Assembly: GCF_023091745.1 (NCBI RefSeq)
Contig: NC_068910.1
Span: 184,009,170-184,073,169 of the forward strand
Length of the DNA: 64,000 nucleotides
Direction: 5' to 3'
DNA from: Budorcas taxicolor
Lineage: Eukaryota > Chordata > Mammalia > Artiodactyla > Bovidae
Within the stretch, counting starts at the first letter, position 1; each line of letters begins with the position of its first letter. Below, in pieces: positions 1 to 9,856 of the stretch. The notes under the pieces are model-generated. The model saw only the letters and a list, made by a program, of their open reading frames with translations. It did no database searches and was not told the DNA's origin. Made by a program: the position numbers and the translations under genes.

Positions 1-79
1 CTGTAACACTGGTCTGCCATTTCAAATCTTTGCTGTGATGAGACAGAACCGAGAAAATTACACACTCCCCTGACATATC
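1..79 (+). repeat. 3' end of a 5' LTR, class I ERV (runs off the window)
   Basis: The first ~79 bases match the end of the LTR at 6967-7339 with a few substitutions, including the shared stretch ending cacactcccctgacatatc. A primer-binding site follows directly. The rest of this LTR lies before the window. The exact LTR boundary (75-79) is uncertain because the two copies stay identical for a few bases past a possible terminal ACA. Confidence 0.85.
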
Positions 80-97
80 TGGTGCTGTGACTCAGAT
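80..97 (+). promoter_or_regulatory. Retroviral primer-binding site, tRNA-His type
   Basis: The 18 bases tggtgctgtgactcagat directly after the LTR match the complement of the 3' end of tRNA-His with about two mismatches. The site primed minus-strand DNA synthesis of the ancestral retrovirus. Use of tRNA-His is known from HERV-H-like class I elements, so it supports a class I assignment together with the protease and integrase remnants downstream. The site is a fossil. Confidence 0.75.
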
Positions 98-870
98 TTA
101 ACTTGACTGAAACAACCTCAGCTTGCCCCACTCCCCACCCCCAGCAAGGCAGAGGTCAAGCACAGCAGAAACCCAACTCAGCAAAAGCTCCCATGGTGGA
201 AGCTAAATACGAAGAATACCCAGTACAATGGACGTGACTAGAAGCCTAGTGTGCTGGAAACTGGAACAGCAAAAACAAACTTGGCAGAAAGCTCACACAG
301 CTTGGTCTCAGATTTCAGAAGACCTCTGGATAAGGTAGGAGGTCCTCGTTCCTATGGCTAGAAGGATATATGGCTAATAAAATCTTAATTCCTTCATAAT
401 CTCTCCTTCCTTGTTTCCCCAAACCTTCTGAAAACAGGTGAGCAGCAGTGGGTGCAATTGAGGGACTCTGGCAGGGGCTACCCCCCAGTGTGTCCTGAAG
501 GCTCTACTATCCACTGTGCCTTAGTATTTGTTGCCCAAGCAGGTGGGGGTTCTTATGTCCTTAATCTTTGTGCCAAGGATCAGACCAATGAAAACTGTGA
601 GTACAGGTCAGGTATTTAGCAGATTTTCCAGAAGGTTATGAAGGGGATTTTTCCACACTTTTTTCCCACTGCTTTTTCCTCCCATCCTTCAGCACCTCTC
701 TCCACCTATGCCACAGCTTACAAAGTATTGGGCAGGTTATCATCTTTCCATTTCTGAAAGTTGTGTTTGAAACTGTTTACCTAAGATTGGGATTCAAACC
801 CGGATGGCAGAGACACTGTGCTATGCTTAGTCACTCAGTCACATCTGACTGGGATTTGAGCCTGGCCAAA
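98..870 (+). other. ERV leader / degenerate 5' internal region
   Basis: This stretch lies between the primer-binding site and the first inserted repeat. It should hold the ERV leader and 5' gag, but I could not recognise a matrix domain or an open frame. At about 818-850 a short stretch resembles the tRNA-like part of a Bov-tA SINE (agtcactcagtcacatctgac). No other feature is supported. Confidence 0.4.
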
Positions 871-899
871 GCCCATGGTGCCTGGTTTCAGGACCTAAT

Positions 900-1860
900 G
901 AAGCTCAGGTTCTTGATGTCTCATTGCAAAAAATTCAGTGAGGGACACAGTGGTAGGTTAAGAGGTAGCTTTGTTCGGATTCAGAGAGAAGCACACTCTA
1001 CAGAAGGTGAGTACAAAGGCCATGGAATGTGGTGTGGTTAGCTTTTTATGGGCTGGGTAATTTCATATGCTAATGAGCAGGAGGATCATTCCAGCAATTG
1101 GGGAACCACCCACTCCTTGGTCTTTTCATAGTGCCTTGGAAATGTCATGGCACCTCTGGGTGTGTCATTTAGCTTGCAAATTGAGGATCAAGTTCACTTC
1201 AGTTCAGTTCAGTCACTCAGTCATGTCCGACTCTTTGCGACCCCATAAACCGCAGCACGCCAGGACCCCCTGTTCATCACCAACTCCCGGAGTTCACTCA
1301 CACTCACGTCCATCGAGTCAGTGATGCCATCCAGCCATCTCATCCTCTGTTGTCCCCTTCTCCTCCTGCCCCCAATCCCTCCCAGCATCAGAGTCTTTTC
1401 CAATGAGTCAACTCATCACATGAAGTGGCCAAAGTACTAGAGTTTCAGCTTTAGCATCATTCCTTCCAAAGAAATCCCAGGGCTGATCTCCTTCAGAATG
1501 GACTGGTTGGATCTCCTTGCAGTCCAAGGGACTCTCAAGAGTCTTCTCCAACACCGCAGTTCAAAAGCATCAATTCTTTGGCGCTCAGCCTTCTTCACAG
1601 CCCAACTCTCACATCCATACATGACCACAGGAAAAACCATAGCCTTGACTAGATGGACCTTAGTCAGTAAAGTAATGTCTCTGCTTTTGAATATACTATC
1701 TAGGTTGGTCATAACTTTTCTTCCAAGGAGTAAGCATCAGCAAGGTTTAGTTGAATTTGATTTGTCATCTTGGACCCATTTCATTTTAATTGGTTTATGT
1801 TATGCCCTTGGGCTATGTCATTCTTTCAAAGTTGTGCCCTGCCTCCTGTTTAATGCTCTT
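900..1860 (+). repeat. LTR-like interspersed segment (family unassigned), split by BovB
   Basis: Sequence at about 900-1196 and 1734-1860 reads as two halves of one older LTR-like repeat separated by an antisense BovB fragment. The left half ends in cttgcaaattgaggatcaag and the right half resumes at caaggtttagttgaa, so the join is roughly continuous. It sits where ERV gag should be, so it is either an insertion into the ERV or part of it. I cannot name the family with confidence. Confidence 0.35.
1197..1733 (-). mobile_element. BovB (RTE) LINE, 3' fragment
   Basis: This antisense copy begins with the BovB 3'-terminal tandem motif (ttcagttcagttcag) and runs through the conserved C-terminal coding region of the RT protein. 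It is 5'-truncated near 1733, as is typical for target-primed insertions. The reverse-strand frame 1437-1712 encodes part of the BovB C-terminus and is interrupted. No clean target-site duplication was identified. Confidence 0.9.
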
Positions 1861-1947
1861 TTCCTGAGCCCCATCCAGCCCACAATGTTGCCGCTACAAT
1901 CTCCTGGTGGGAAAAACAGACAATAGCTGGCCCTTGGGAGGAAAACA

Positions 1948-2263
1948 AGGAGATCCAACCAGTCCATTCTGAAGGAGATCAGCCCTGGGATTTCTTTGGA
2001 AGGAATGATGCTAAAGCTGAAACTCCAGTACTTTGGCCACCTCATGCGAAGTGTTGACTCATTGGAAAAGACTCTGATGCTGGGAGGGATTGGAGGCAAG
2101 AGGAGGAGGGGATGACAGAGGATGAGATGGCTGGATGGCATCACTGCCTCGATGGGTGTGAGTCTGAGTGAACTCCGGGAGTTGGTGATGGACAGGGAGG
2201 CCTGGCGTGCTGTGATTCATGGGGTCACAAAGAGTCGGACAAGACTGAGCAACTGAACTGAAC
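1948..2263 (+). mobile_element. BovB LINE 3' fragment with 13-bp target duplication
   Basis: This is the last ~315 bp of BovB in sense orientation, ending in the actgaactgaactg tail. It is flanked by perfect copies of tgggaggaaaaca at 1935-1947 and 2264-2276. That shows a separate, 5'-truncated insertion into the ERV, independent of the antisense fragment at 1197-1733. It has no coding potential. Confidence 0.92.
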
Positions 2264-2276
2264 TGGGAGGAAAACA

Positions 2277-2970
2277 CTGTATAATATCCAATCCCTCTAG
2301 AGATTTAGACCTTCATCTTTCATGTTTCCCACAACAAGTGTGACAACAGCAACTGTCAGTGAACCCACTAGGGCAGGTGACAGGCACACAATGCCTGCTA
2401 GAAGTCCATTTGTTGGTGGCATCCTTTCAAGGGCAGTTGGGGTTCCAGAGATAATGTTTGCCACTTTGGATAGCCCTACAGACCGTTTGGGCTGAAACCC
2501 TTACCACCTTTCTCTTAAAGTTACAAACATACCACCAGATCAAATCTCCACTCCACTTTTATGGAACATCTGGTCTGTTGCCTCTTACCAATTTGCTCTT
2601 AAGCCACTTACTAACTCCTACAAGCAGGACCCTGCCCCCTTGTAGGCAACATTGCTCCACCCCACTTATTATTAAAATACTCCTAATACCCCTAACAGGA
2701 CCAGATAACCCACTCCTCTGTCACTACTTCTGTTATTACTTAAGGTGGGTCTATGGCAATGAAACCATTGGAAACACCCTAAACTGCTCTTATGGAGAAC
2801 TAGGGGAAGAATTCAGCGACTTACATTCCTTCAGAGCAGTAAGAGGATAAGGCTTATGGCTGTTTCACCAGGCTCCCAGTCTCAGGGAATAGGCTTGGAT
2901 TGCTTTACATCATGGTATCTATTCCTATCCATGGTGGACAAATCAACAATGAGTTAAGATTACAACCCCT
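2277..2970 (+). other. Unassigned ERV internal sequence
   Basis: This stretch continues the ERV interior between the BovB insertion and the minisatellite. A 130-codon open frame (2458-2850) is present, but it has no domain I recognise. It contains two N-X-S/T sites (about 2759-2800), which might hint at an Env-derived glycoprotein, though its position before the capsid coding region argues against that. I give no function. Confidence 0.3.
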
Positions 2971-3029
2971 TAATTCTACCCAGCACTGGTCATAATGGAG
3001 ACCTTGGGGATGCCCAACTCCAGCCTGGG

Positions 3030-3325
3030 GGTCCCAGGAAGTTGACCTGCCTCAACCTGCTAGGGATCTGGTCCCTGGGAGCTTGTCATGCCTCAGCCTG
3101 CTCAGCGATCCACCACCTGGTATCCCAAGAGGTTGACCTGCCTCAACCTCCCTACGTATCTTGTCCTTGAGAGGTTGTCACACCTCAGCCTGCTCGGAGA
3201 TTCACCAGTCCAGGGGTTCCAGGAGGTCAACATGCCTTGATCTGCCTGGGGATTCAATTTCCAGGAGGCTGTCACTCCTCAACCTGCCTGGGCATCTGCA
3301 CCCTGACCCAGAGATGCTTGGTTCT
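3030..3325 (+). repeat. Degenerate minisatellite, ~91-bp unit of two ~45-bp half units
   Basis: The sequence alternates two half units. One contains ttgacctgcctcaacctgct and the other ttgtcatgcctcagcctgct. Together they recur about three times with divergence across 3030-3325. The array lies within the ERV and is bracketed by perfect 10-bp inverted repeats, ttctacccag at 2974-2983 and ctgggtagaa at 3341-3350. It is not part of a recognisable retroviral gene. Confidence 0.75.
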
Positions 3326-3388
3326 CAGGTTGTAACAGCACTGGGTAGAATAAGCTTCTAAAAGACTCACCCCTAAGGAAGTCTACCC

Positions 3389-3985
3389 ATGGAAATAAAA
3401 GGAAGCCTATTACTTATGGGACTGTGCCCTGTCCCAGCAACAACTCCAGAGGCCAAGGAGAAGCCTATTGCCTTTCTGCAAAGGCTAAAAGAGGCCCTCC
3501 AAAAGTTTACCAATCTGGACTTAGACTCTTGCGAGGGACAGGTGATTTTAAAGGACAAACTCCTTTCCCAATGTTCATCAGACATCAGGATAAAATTACA
3601 ACTGCTGCAGCAGTAGGACCCTGCTGCCTCTTTAGACGACATGGTCCAGACAGCCACCAATACCTTTTATAACAGAGAACAGGAGAGGGAGCCCAAGGTC
3701 CAGGGAAGGGAGAAGAGGAAAGAGACAAGGCATGCCCAGACGCTTGTCACCCTTCAGGGAAGCCCTATGGAAAACCCCAAATCCTTAAGGGACAAGGCAT
3801 GAGACAGATGCCTACTTTGTAGACAGGCGGGGCATTGGGCCAAAGAGTGTCCAAACTGTGACAAGTCTCCTAAAATGGCTTGCTATACATGCCATCAACT
3901 GGGACATTGGGTGGCACTCTGCCCTCGGGACCCAAGAGCCTCAAGGTCAAGCGCCAAGCCTTCCCTCATGATGGCTCAACAGGAC
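3389..3985 (+). pseudogene. gag: ERV gag remnant: capsid C-terminus and nucleocapsid with two zinc knuckles
   Basis: Gag builds the retroviral core. The open part at 3389-3616 carries a major-homology-like capsid segment (PIAFLQRLKEALQKF), a class I/gamma signature. Further on, 3809-3850 encodes a CX2CX4HX4C knuckle (CLLCRQAGHWAKEC) and 3881-3922 a second (CYTCHQLGHWVALC). Both are in the same frame. These knuckles bind genomic RNA during packaging. The reading frame is broken by several stops, including TGA at 3800-3802, and shifts between capsid and nucleocapsid. Matrix and the capsid N-terminus are not recognisable. The gag frame ends at TGA 3986-3988, and protease follows in the same frame. 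Non-functional fossil. Confidence 0.85.
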
Positions 3986-3988
3986 TGA

Positions 3989-4298
3989 AGGGGCCTGCTC
4001 CAGTCAGCCCACCTGTCACAGATAACCATCACAGGGCTGGAGCCAAGGGTGGAACTGGATGTGGCAGGTAGGTCTGAGAATTTCTTGGTTGATACAGGGG
4101 CTACCTACTCTGACCCGGTCTCCTGCTCCAGACCCTTCTTCTCCCAAACCTGTACCATTTTGGGTGCCACAGGAAGAATAATTACAAAAAGATTCACCTG
4201 CACATTTCTTTGTTGCTGGGAAGAACAAATATTTTCCTACCAGTTTTTGGTGGTCCCTGAGTGTCCCATTCCATTATTGGGAAGAGATCTTTCCCTGC
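3989..4298 (+). pseudogene. pro: ERV protease remnant (pro)
   Basis: A retropepsin-type aspartic protease segment lies in the same frame as nucleocapsid. The active-site motif LVDTGATYS has its Asp-Thr-Gly at 4091-4099. The second signature near the C-terminus, PLLGRDL, is at 4271-4291. In a virus this enzyme cleaves Gag and Gag-Pol. The frame is open from 4049 to 4588, but after about 4298 the RT-like homology moves to another frame. The palm of reverse transcriptase should come next and is missing. Spacing from nucleocapsid and the single intervening stop are gammaretrovirus-like. Confidence 0.85.
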
Positions 4299-4930
4299 CT
4301 TCAAAATCTTGCAGCTATTGCAGTCCTAATAGAAGATGCTTTAAAATTCTCTCTTGGGGGCAAACTATTTTTACCAACCATCAAAGGAAACAACTCCTGA
4401 ATGAGACAGGCTATTTATGGATGCCAGATCAAAGGATCCTCAGATATCAAATAGTGCTGATGGAAAATCCAGGCCTCACTATATCCCCTTGTGATGTTTT
4501 TAACCCAGCTACACTCCTGCCTACCCCTAAGGGCTCTCTCCTCTTTCACTCTTGCCTAGAAGCCTTGGACCACTGGACAAAACCCTGAGAGGGATTGTTG
4601 GAAGATCCTCTGACCAATCCTGAGGAAATTTGGTACACTGATGGAAGCAGCTTTGTCTTGGATGGAAAAAGAAGAGCTGGATATGGAGTAGTTTCCAATT
4701 TTTAAACCACAGAGGCTAAACATTTGCCACCAGTTACTTCAGCCCAATTGGCTGAGCTCATAGCCCTGACTTGAGCTTTACAACTGGGTAAAGGAAAAAG
4801 AGTAGCCATTTATAGTGACTACAAATATGCCTTTCTGGTGCTACAGGCACATGATGCTGTTTGAAAAGAAAGAGGCCACTTGACTGTCTGAGGGTCCCCA
4901 GTCAAATATGATGATCAAATCCTTAGGCTC
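4299..4930 (+). pseudogene. pol: ERV pol remnant: RT connection and RNase H, RT palm deleted
   Basis: Homology resumes at 4299 with an RT connection-domain-like segment (LAAIAVLIEDALKFSLGGK, frame 3). It shifts to frame 2 for NPATLLP near 4500. RNase H follows from about 4630: WYTDGSSF supplies the first catalytic Asp, SAQLAELIAL the Glu, and VAIYSD another Asp. In-frame stops lie near 4587, 4703, 4772 and 4861. The fingers/palm of RT, including its catalytic YXDD box, are absent, so about 1 kb was lost between 4288 and 4300. RNase H would have removed the RNA strand of RNA-DNA hybrids. The element cannot replicate. Confidence 0.82.
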
Positions 4931-6306
4931 TTGGAGGCAGTCCACTTACCCACTGAGGTTTCATTCTCCCACTGTAAAGGATACCAAAAACGGAGAACAA
5001 AAGTAGCACAAGGGAACCAAGCAGCCAATCAGGTGGCTAAGAGAGCAGTATTACAGAACAATGACCCAGTGGGGGTTGCCACCTTATTTCCACAGATTAA
5101 TTTGCCAGAAACTCCTTAATATATTGAAGGTGAGACTCTTAAAACTAAGAGTGAGAGCTTTCAAGAAGATTATATGGGTTGGTTCCAAAAGGAGGGACTC
5201 CTTTTTCTGCCTGGGAACCTCCAATGGAAGTTGGTTAACTCCTTACATGCCATCACTCAAATAAGGAGGAAAGGCCCTCCAAAGAGTGCTAAAAAGGTCC
5301 TTCAGAGGCACAGGCCTCAAAAGCACTATAAGGCAAGTGGTCTCCTCTTATCCCACTTGCCAATTAAACAACTCCCAAGGAGCTTGAAGACCCCAGTTGG
5401 CCCAGCCCATCCAATGGCATGTTTCCCACCCAAGAGAGGATTGGAAGATGGTTTTCACCCAGATGCCAGTTTCTCAAGGGTATAAATACCTAATAGTCAT
5501 GACAGATACTTTCACAGGATGGATTGAAGGCTTTCCCACCTGGACTGAGAAGGCTGAGGAAGTAGTAAAAAACTGCTCCATGAAATCATTTCTAGTTTTG
5601 GTCTGCCCAGGTCATTACAAAGTGACAATGGGACATCATTTATTTTAAGGTCACCCAAGGGGCCTCTAAAGCATTGGGCATTACTTATTATCTCCATTGT
5701 GCCTGGAGGCCTCAGTCTTCAGGGAAAGTAAGCAGAGCCGACCAATTCTGAAAATCAGCATTAAGAAAGATAACCCAGGAGACCTCCCTGGGATGGAAGG
5801 AGGCTTTACCAATAGCTCTCCTCTGCACCAGTATTGCCCCTAAGGAACAGATTGGTCTTAGTCCTTATGGGATGCTATGTGGGAGACCTTTAGTTTATGT
5901 TAATGACTTCTTCCTAGATCCAGAGGCTCAGACCCTCCGATCTTATATCATGGCCATTGGGCAATTCCAACAAGATATATGCTTGTGGGGTGTCAACCAG
6001 GACCCAAAAGATTCTAAAGAACCACCAGTATATGTTCCATGGACTCATGTCCTAATTAAAGTCTGGAAAGATGGGTCCCTAAAGGCTCCACTCCAGGCCA
6101 CATGGAAGGCCCCCTACCCTGGAGTATTTTCTACCCCCACAGCAGTCAAGGTACCAGGACACAATTCCTGGATTCACTACTTACAAGTTAAGCCTTGGAA
6201 GAAAACAAAAGAGGACACTCAATACACCTGTGAGCCTCTGGGAGATCTCAAATACCCATTCAGGACTAAAAATGAGTGCCATTCTAATGAACACTCCCAA
6301 AATTAA
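4931..6306 (+). pseudogene. pol (IN): ERV integrase remnant
   Basis: Integrase inserts retroviral DNA into the host genome. Pieces in several frames are recognisable: an N-terminal region (about 5170-5330), a catalytic core with VMTDTFTGW around 5496-5520, then SDNGTSFI at 5621-5644 after a frameshift. Around 5712-5740 the helix normally carrying the third catalytic acid reads SSGKVSRADQ, with Ser (AGC 5731-5733) where Glu is expected. The C-terminal domain is open at 5872-6306 and contains WKAPYPGVFSTPTAVKV, the GPY/F-type module of class I integrases. Frameshifts and stops make it inactive. Confidence 0.85.
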
Positions 6307-6800
6307 GTTTCTGGAGATAAGATTTCTCAGTATAGCTCTAAAGAGACAACACAGCTTGTCAGGTCTTGTACTCCAAAATAAACAGGAGATAGATCTCCTG
6401 ATCCTAGAGACAAGGAGGATCCTCCCTGAACAAGGAGGAACTTGAGCCATCTTGAATGAGACATGTTGTTTCTGGGTAACTATCTCCAACCAAGTATATA
6501 AAAAAAAGTCTCACTGTCCTCAAGGAAAACATTCAGATCCTATGGGGTCTCAAAGAATGACCTGGAGAGTCCTCAGAGTGGCTACAGTCTCTCTTTGGGG
6601 GATCATGCTCCTGGTGAGAGGGAGTTTGGAGTTAGCTAATGCCCCTACTAATCCCTGTTATCACTATATTGATGCTGCTTATGATTGCTCCATGTATTAT
6701 TAATTGTCTAACCCCTTTTGTCTCTGCCCAGGTCAACAAGCTACAACATGTGGTACCAGTTCAACAAGGATATATAAAACTACACCTGACCACAGAAAAT
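6307..6800 (+). pseudogene. env: ERV env remnants, apparently out of normal order
   Basis: Directly after integrase, 6355-6480 resembles a gamma-type transmembrane ectodomain: LVLQNKQEIDLL, then a CX6CC-like region read as NETCCF, with the first Cys position now TGA (6444-6446). Next, 6557-6660 encodes a hydrophobic segment (VATVSLWGIMLL) resembling a signal peptide followed by a short mature N-terminus. After that, 6690-6790 reads like a TM anchor/cytoplasmic tail (PCIINCL, then VQQGYIKL). SU is essentially absent. The order TM ectodomain, leader-like, TM tail suggests deletion or rearrangement. Assignment of the leader-like part is tentative. Confidence 0.55.
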
Positions 6801-6954
6801 ATCACTTGTTCTTAGATGGACATTGCCACAAGGACTCTGAGGCTTGATACTAGCAAGAGGGTGAGGCCCAATGCCCCTTGCCATCCCAGCACATCAGGAA
6901 GTAGCCAGAGAGACCCTGACACCCCTATTCCCAAAGAATTGGACCTCCCATGTT

Positions 6955-6966
6955 CTGAGGGGGGAA
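6955..6966 (+). promoter_or_regulatory. Polypurine tract of the class I ERV
   Basis: A purine run (gaggggggaa) sits immediately before the 3' LTR start tgttaggtag. This is the expected position of the plus-strand primer. It supports the LTR boundary at 6967. Confidence 0.8.
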
Positions 6967-7339
6967 TGTTAGGTAGTTAGTATAGGAAAAAGGAGTCCAA
7001 AATGGCAGTGGCTAAAAGACAAAGAAAGGGAAAGCCTGAGAAAATGGAACAAAAGAAAATCCATGGACAAGAGTGAGAACTTCAGGTGAACCAAACATGC
7101 CTCCTTCTTAGCTAGCCCAATTTGCATAAGGCAGGCTAGAGGTGGGGAGGAGACAAATGTATAAAAGGAGGAAGCCAAGACAGACTGAGGCCTCTCCTTT
7201 GGGGTTGGCCTGCCCTCACACCTCGAGGGTGTACTTTCCTTTGCTTGCTGAATAAAACTCTGAGGTGTAACATTGGTCTGCCATTTCAAATCTTTGCTGT
7301 GTTGAGACAGAACTGAGGAAATTACACACTCCCCTGACA
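6967..7339 (+). repeat. 3' LTR of the class I ERV
   Basis: The 373-bp LTR starts TGTTAGG after the polypurine tract and ends ...CTGACA. It contains a TATA box (tataaaa, 7160-7166) and a polyadenylation signal (aataaa, 7251-7256). Its R-U5 end matches window bases 1-79, and its U3 matches the LTR fragment at 63337-64000. The LTR would have supplied promoter and poly(A) site for the provirus. Confidence 0.9.
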
Positions 7340-7619
7340 TATCGCTTGAGATTCTTGACAACATGGCAGTCCCACAGAAGTAGTCAGATTTATTCAGTGG
7401 TTACTGACTCACTCAAGAGGGAGCCTTTTATGAGGCTCTGGTAAAAGCTGCAAGGCTTATTGTGATCCAGCCTTGAAAGTTTCAGAATTTCACTCCTACC
7501 ACTTCTGTTGTTCAAGCAGGTCTTCCAGGTCAACCCATACTCAAAGAGAGATAATAAACTCTTCTTCTCAATGAAGTAACATCAAAAGCATACATGGAGA
7601 GATAAATTTGGTGGTGACC
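7340..7619. other. Unassigned, possibly ancient repeat fragment
   Basis: No open frame or recent element is visible. The stretch around 7440-7530 (gatccagccttgaaagttt, ttcaagcaggtc) has the look of an old mammalian interspersed repeat, but I cannot name the family. Confidence 0.3.
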
Positions 7620-7626
7620 ATCTTGG

Positions 7627-7968
7627 AAATTGAGAGTCCCTTGGACACCAAGAAGATCCAACCAGTCAATCCAAAAGGAAATTAGTCCTGAATATTCACT
7701 GGGAGGACTGATGTTGAAGCTGAAACTCCAATACTTTGGCCACCTGATGCGAAGAGCTGACTCATTTGAAAAGATCCTGATGCTGGGAAAGACAGAAGGC
7801 AGGAGGAGAAGGGGATGACAGAGGATGAGATTGTTGGAAGGCATCATCGACTCAATGGACATGAATTTGAGTAAGCTCCAGGAGTTGGTGATGGACAGGG
7901 AAGCCTGACATGCTTCAGTCCATGGGGTCACAAAGAGTCAGACATGACTGAGTGACTGAACTGAACTG
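7627..7968 (+). mobile_element. BovB LINE 3' fragment
   Basis: A 5'-truncated BovB 3' end in sense orientation, from gagagtcccttggacacc to the gactgaactgaactg tail. It is flanked by atcttgg at 7620-7626 and 7969-7975, a likely 7-bp target duplication. Confidence 0.9.
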
Positions 7969-8056
7969 ATCTTGGCAATAAATTCTCACATTCTTTATAA
8001 AGTTTATTATGAGTACTGAAAGAGTTGACAAGTAATATGTGATTCACCCAATAAAT

Positions 8057-8190
8057 GGTGGTTAGATAGCATCACCAACTCAATGGACATGAATTTGAGC
8101 AAACTCCAGGAGATAGGGGAGGATAGAGGAGCCTGACAGGCTACAGTGCAAAGAGTCAGATACAACTTAGTGACTGAATAAGAACAACAA
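8057..8190 (+). mobile_element. Diverged BovB 3' fragment
   Basis: About 130 bp similar to the BovB 3' end (gatagcatcaccaactc through agtgactgaa), more diverged than its neighbours. It is followed by a short AAC-rich tail. Confidence 0.75.
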
Positions 8191-8639
8191 CACCATTTCT
8201 ATATTACTGTGTGAAAAGGTATTTTTTAAAAGAATGTGTTGTTTGTAAGATGGCATTATTATTGTTAGTAGAAAAAGGAAAGAAAATTACTTTATCCTCT
8301 CTTTGTTAAAATTTTAACCCATAAAAACTTAATTTTTATTTTGTCCCATGGACAAGGTGTTTTTCCACATCTTAAACAAAATGAAGCAGTAATAGCTGTT
8401 GTTTCCCTTCTTGTATGAGAAGTCTGAGGCCTCTAAAGACAGAACTAATTTCCCATGTCAGGCAAATTGTGATAATGGATGTTTTCCTAATACTTTTGAG
8501 TTAAAATTATTACATTGAGAATGGCAAACGAGGCAAATACTTGGCCATTCCTCACCCTCCCCAGTCCCATGCCTTGCTCATGAATTATAATACTCTTTGC
8601 TGCTAAGGCAAAAGGCAGCCAGAGAATTTTTACTTTTCA
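8191..8639. other. No feature recognised
   Basis: AT-rich intergenic sequence without a convincing frame or repeat that I can name. Confidence 0.5.
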
Positions 8640-8935
8640 CAGTGAATAGTAGGACATGTGATCATGGAAGCAAGAAGTTGAGGCCATGATGTGAAATGAT
8701 GTGAAAATTGGGTCATGAGCCAATGAATGCATGGGGTCCCTGAAAAGGCAAAGAGATAGTTTTTCCTCTTAGAGCTTCCAGAATATTCTAGCCCTGTCAA
8801 ACTTTGATTTTAGCCCTATGAAAGTCATTCCAGATTTCTGACCTCCAAAACTGTAGGAAAATAAATTTGTATTGCTTTAAGCCACTAAATTCATACATAT
8901 TGTTACAAAAACAATAGTAAACTAATACTACTTAC
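8640..8935 (+). repeat. MaLR-type LTR (MLT1-like)
   Basis: The 3' half reads ttctgacctccaaaactgta, then aaataaatttgtattgcttt, aagccactaaattc and aatagtaaactaatac. That is the diagnostic end of mammalian MaLR LTRs of MLT1/MST type. The upstream ~200 bp fits the same family with more divergence. The copy is ancient and inactive. Confidence 0.7.
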
Positions 8936-9829
8936 TTTTTAAGATTTGGCTACTATAAACTTTAAATTTCATGCATGGCTTGCATTATATAATATTTATG
9001 TTGCACAGCTCTGGAATGAATGTTTTTTATTGTCTTCTGGCAACATTTTTATTTTCATAAGATTAAATATTTCAGTCTAAAAATCGTTTATTATTTTCAT
9101 GGGACATTTTTCTTAATATGTTTCAATCAGTTGGTGGTATTCAAATGCCCCAACTTTTTCTAGTTGAAGTTAGGGATAAAGAAATATTAGACATATTCAA
9201 GTTTGTGATTCAAGACATGTAGGAGTTAATAAAAAAGAAATATAAGAAGACCTGCATGGTCATAGGAGGCTTCATGGAGGAATATGGACTTGAGAGTTTA
9301 ATGGTGGGTATATCTTGAGTAATAGATGGAGATTTTGAGTAAATACAGACTACGGAGCATGAAGAGAACACTGAATAAAAGTATAAAGGAGACAGAAAGT
9401 TAAATTGTAGATATAATTGCTAAATATTTGTAATTTTCTTGTTTATTGCAACTGATACAAAGTTACTATAAAACCTACAGTCTTCTAGGTAGGAGAGTTG
9501 ATACAGGAGTGGGATGCATGAAAAAAATTGTTTAAGTACTTACACTTTTTCATTGAAAGTTTCAGGCAAAAATTGATGGGAGAGAAGCAAATGATAAATT
9601 TTCACCAGATTGCAATAAGCATATGAGAAGTTGACAGAAGTGAATTTAATGGGTGAATGCTTTCTTATGAGAGAGAACCCTGAAACTCAGGGTTAGGAGC
9701 TTAGCTTGATGAGATTAAAAATAAGAAGTTATGAAAGCTTTGAGGGTTTCAATGATGTGATGAGAGTTTCTTAGAAGGATTCTTATATAAATACTTTGTA
9801 TATTGGTTTAAATAAGGGGGAACTGGGGA
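8936..9829. other. No feature recognised
   Basis: AT-rich intergenic DNA. I see no open frame with recognisable content and no recent repeat. Confidence 0.5.
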
Positions 9830-9856
9830 GAATAATCAATGAATAACGATATGTTA

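Noticed and set aside
763..1041. 92-codon open frame in the ERV leader
   Set aside because: No Gag or other domain recognised; it overlaps a SINE-like piece and an LTR-like repeat.
3030..3325. CRISPR-like array
   Set aside because: Repeats are imperfect, contiguous and without unique spacers, and the sequence is mammalian.
5174..5485. Independent small gene after RNase H
   Set aside because: It is an out-of-frame or partial integrase segment; neighbouring frames continue the integrase homology.
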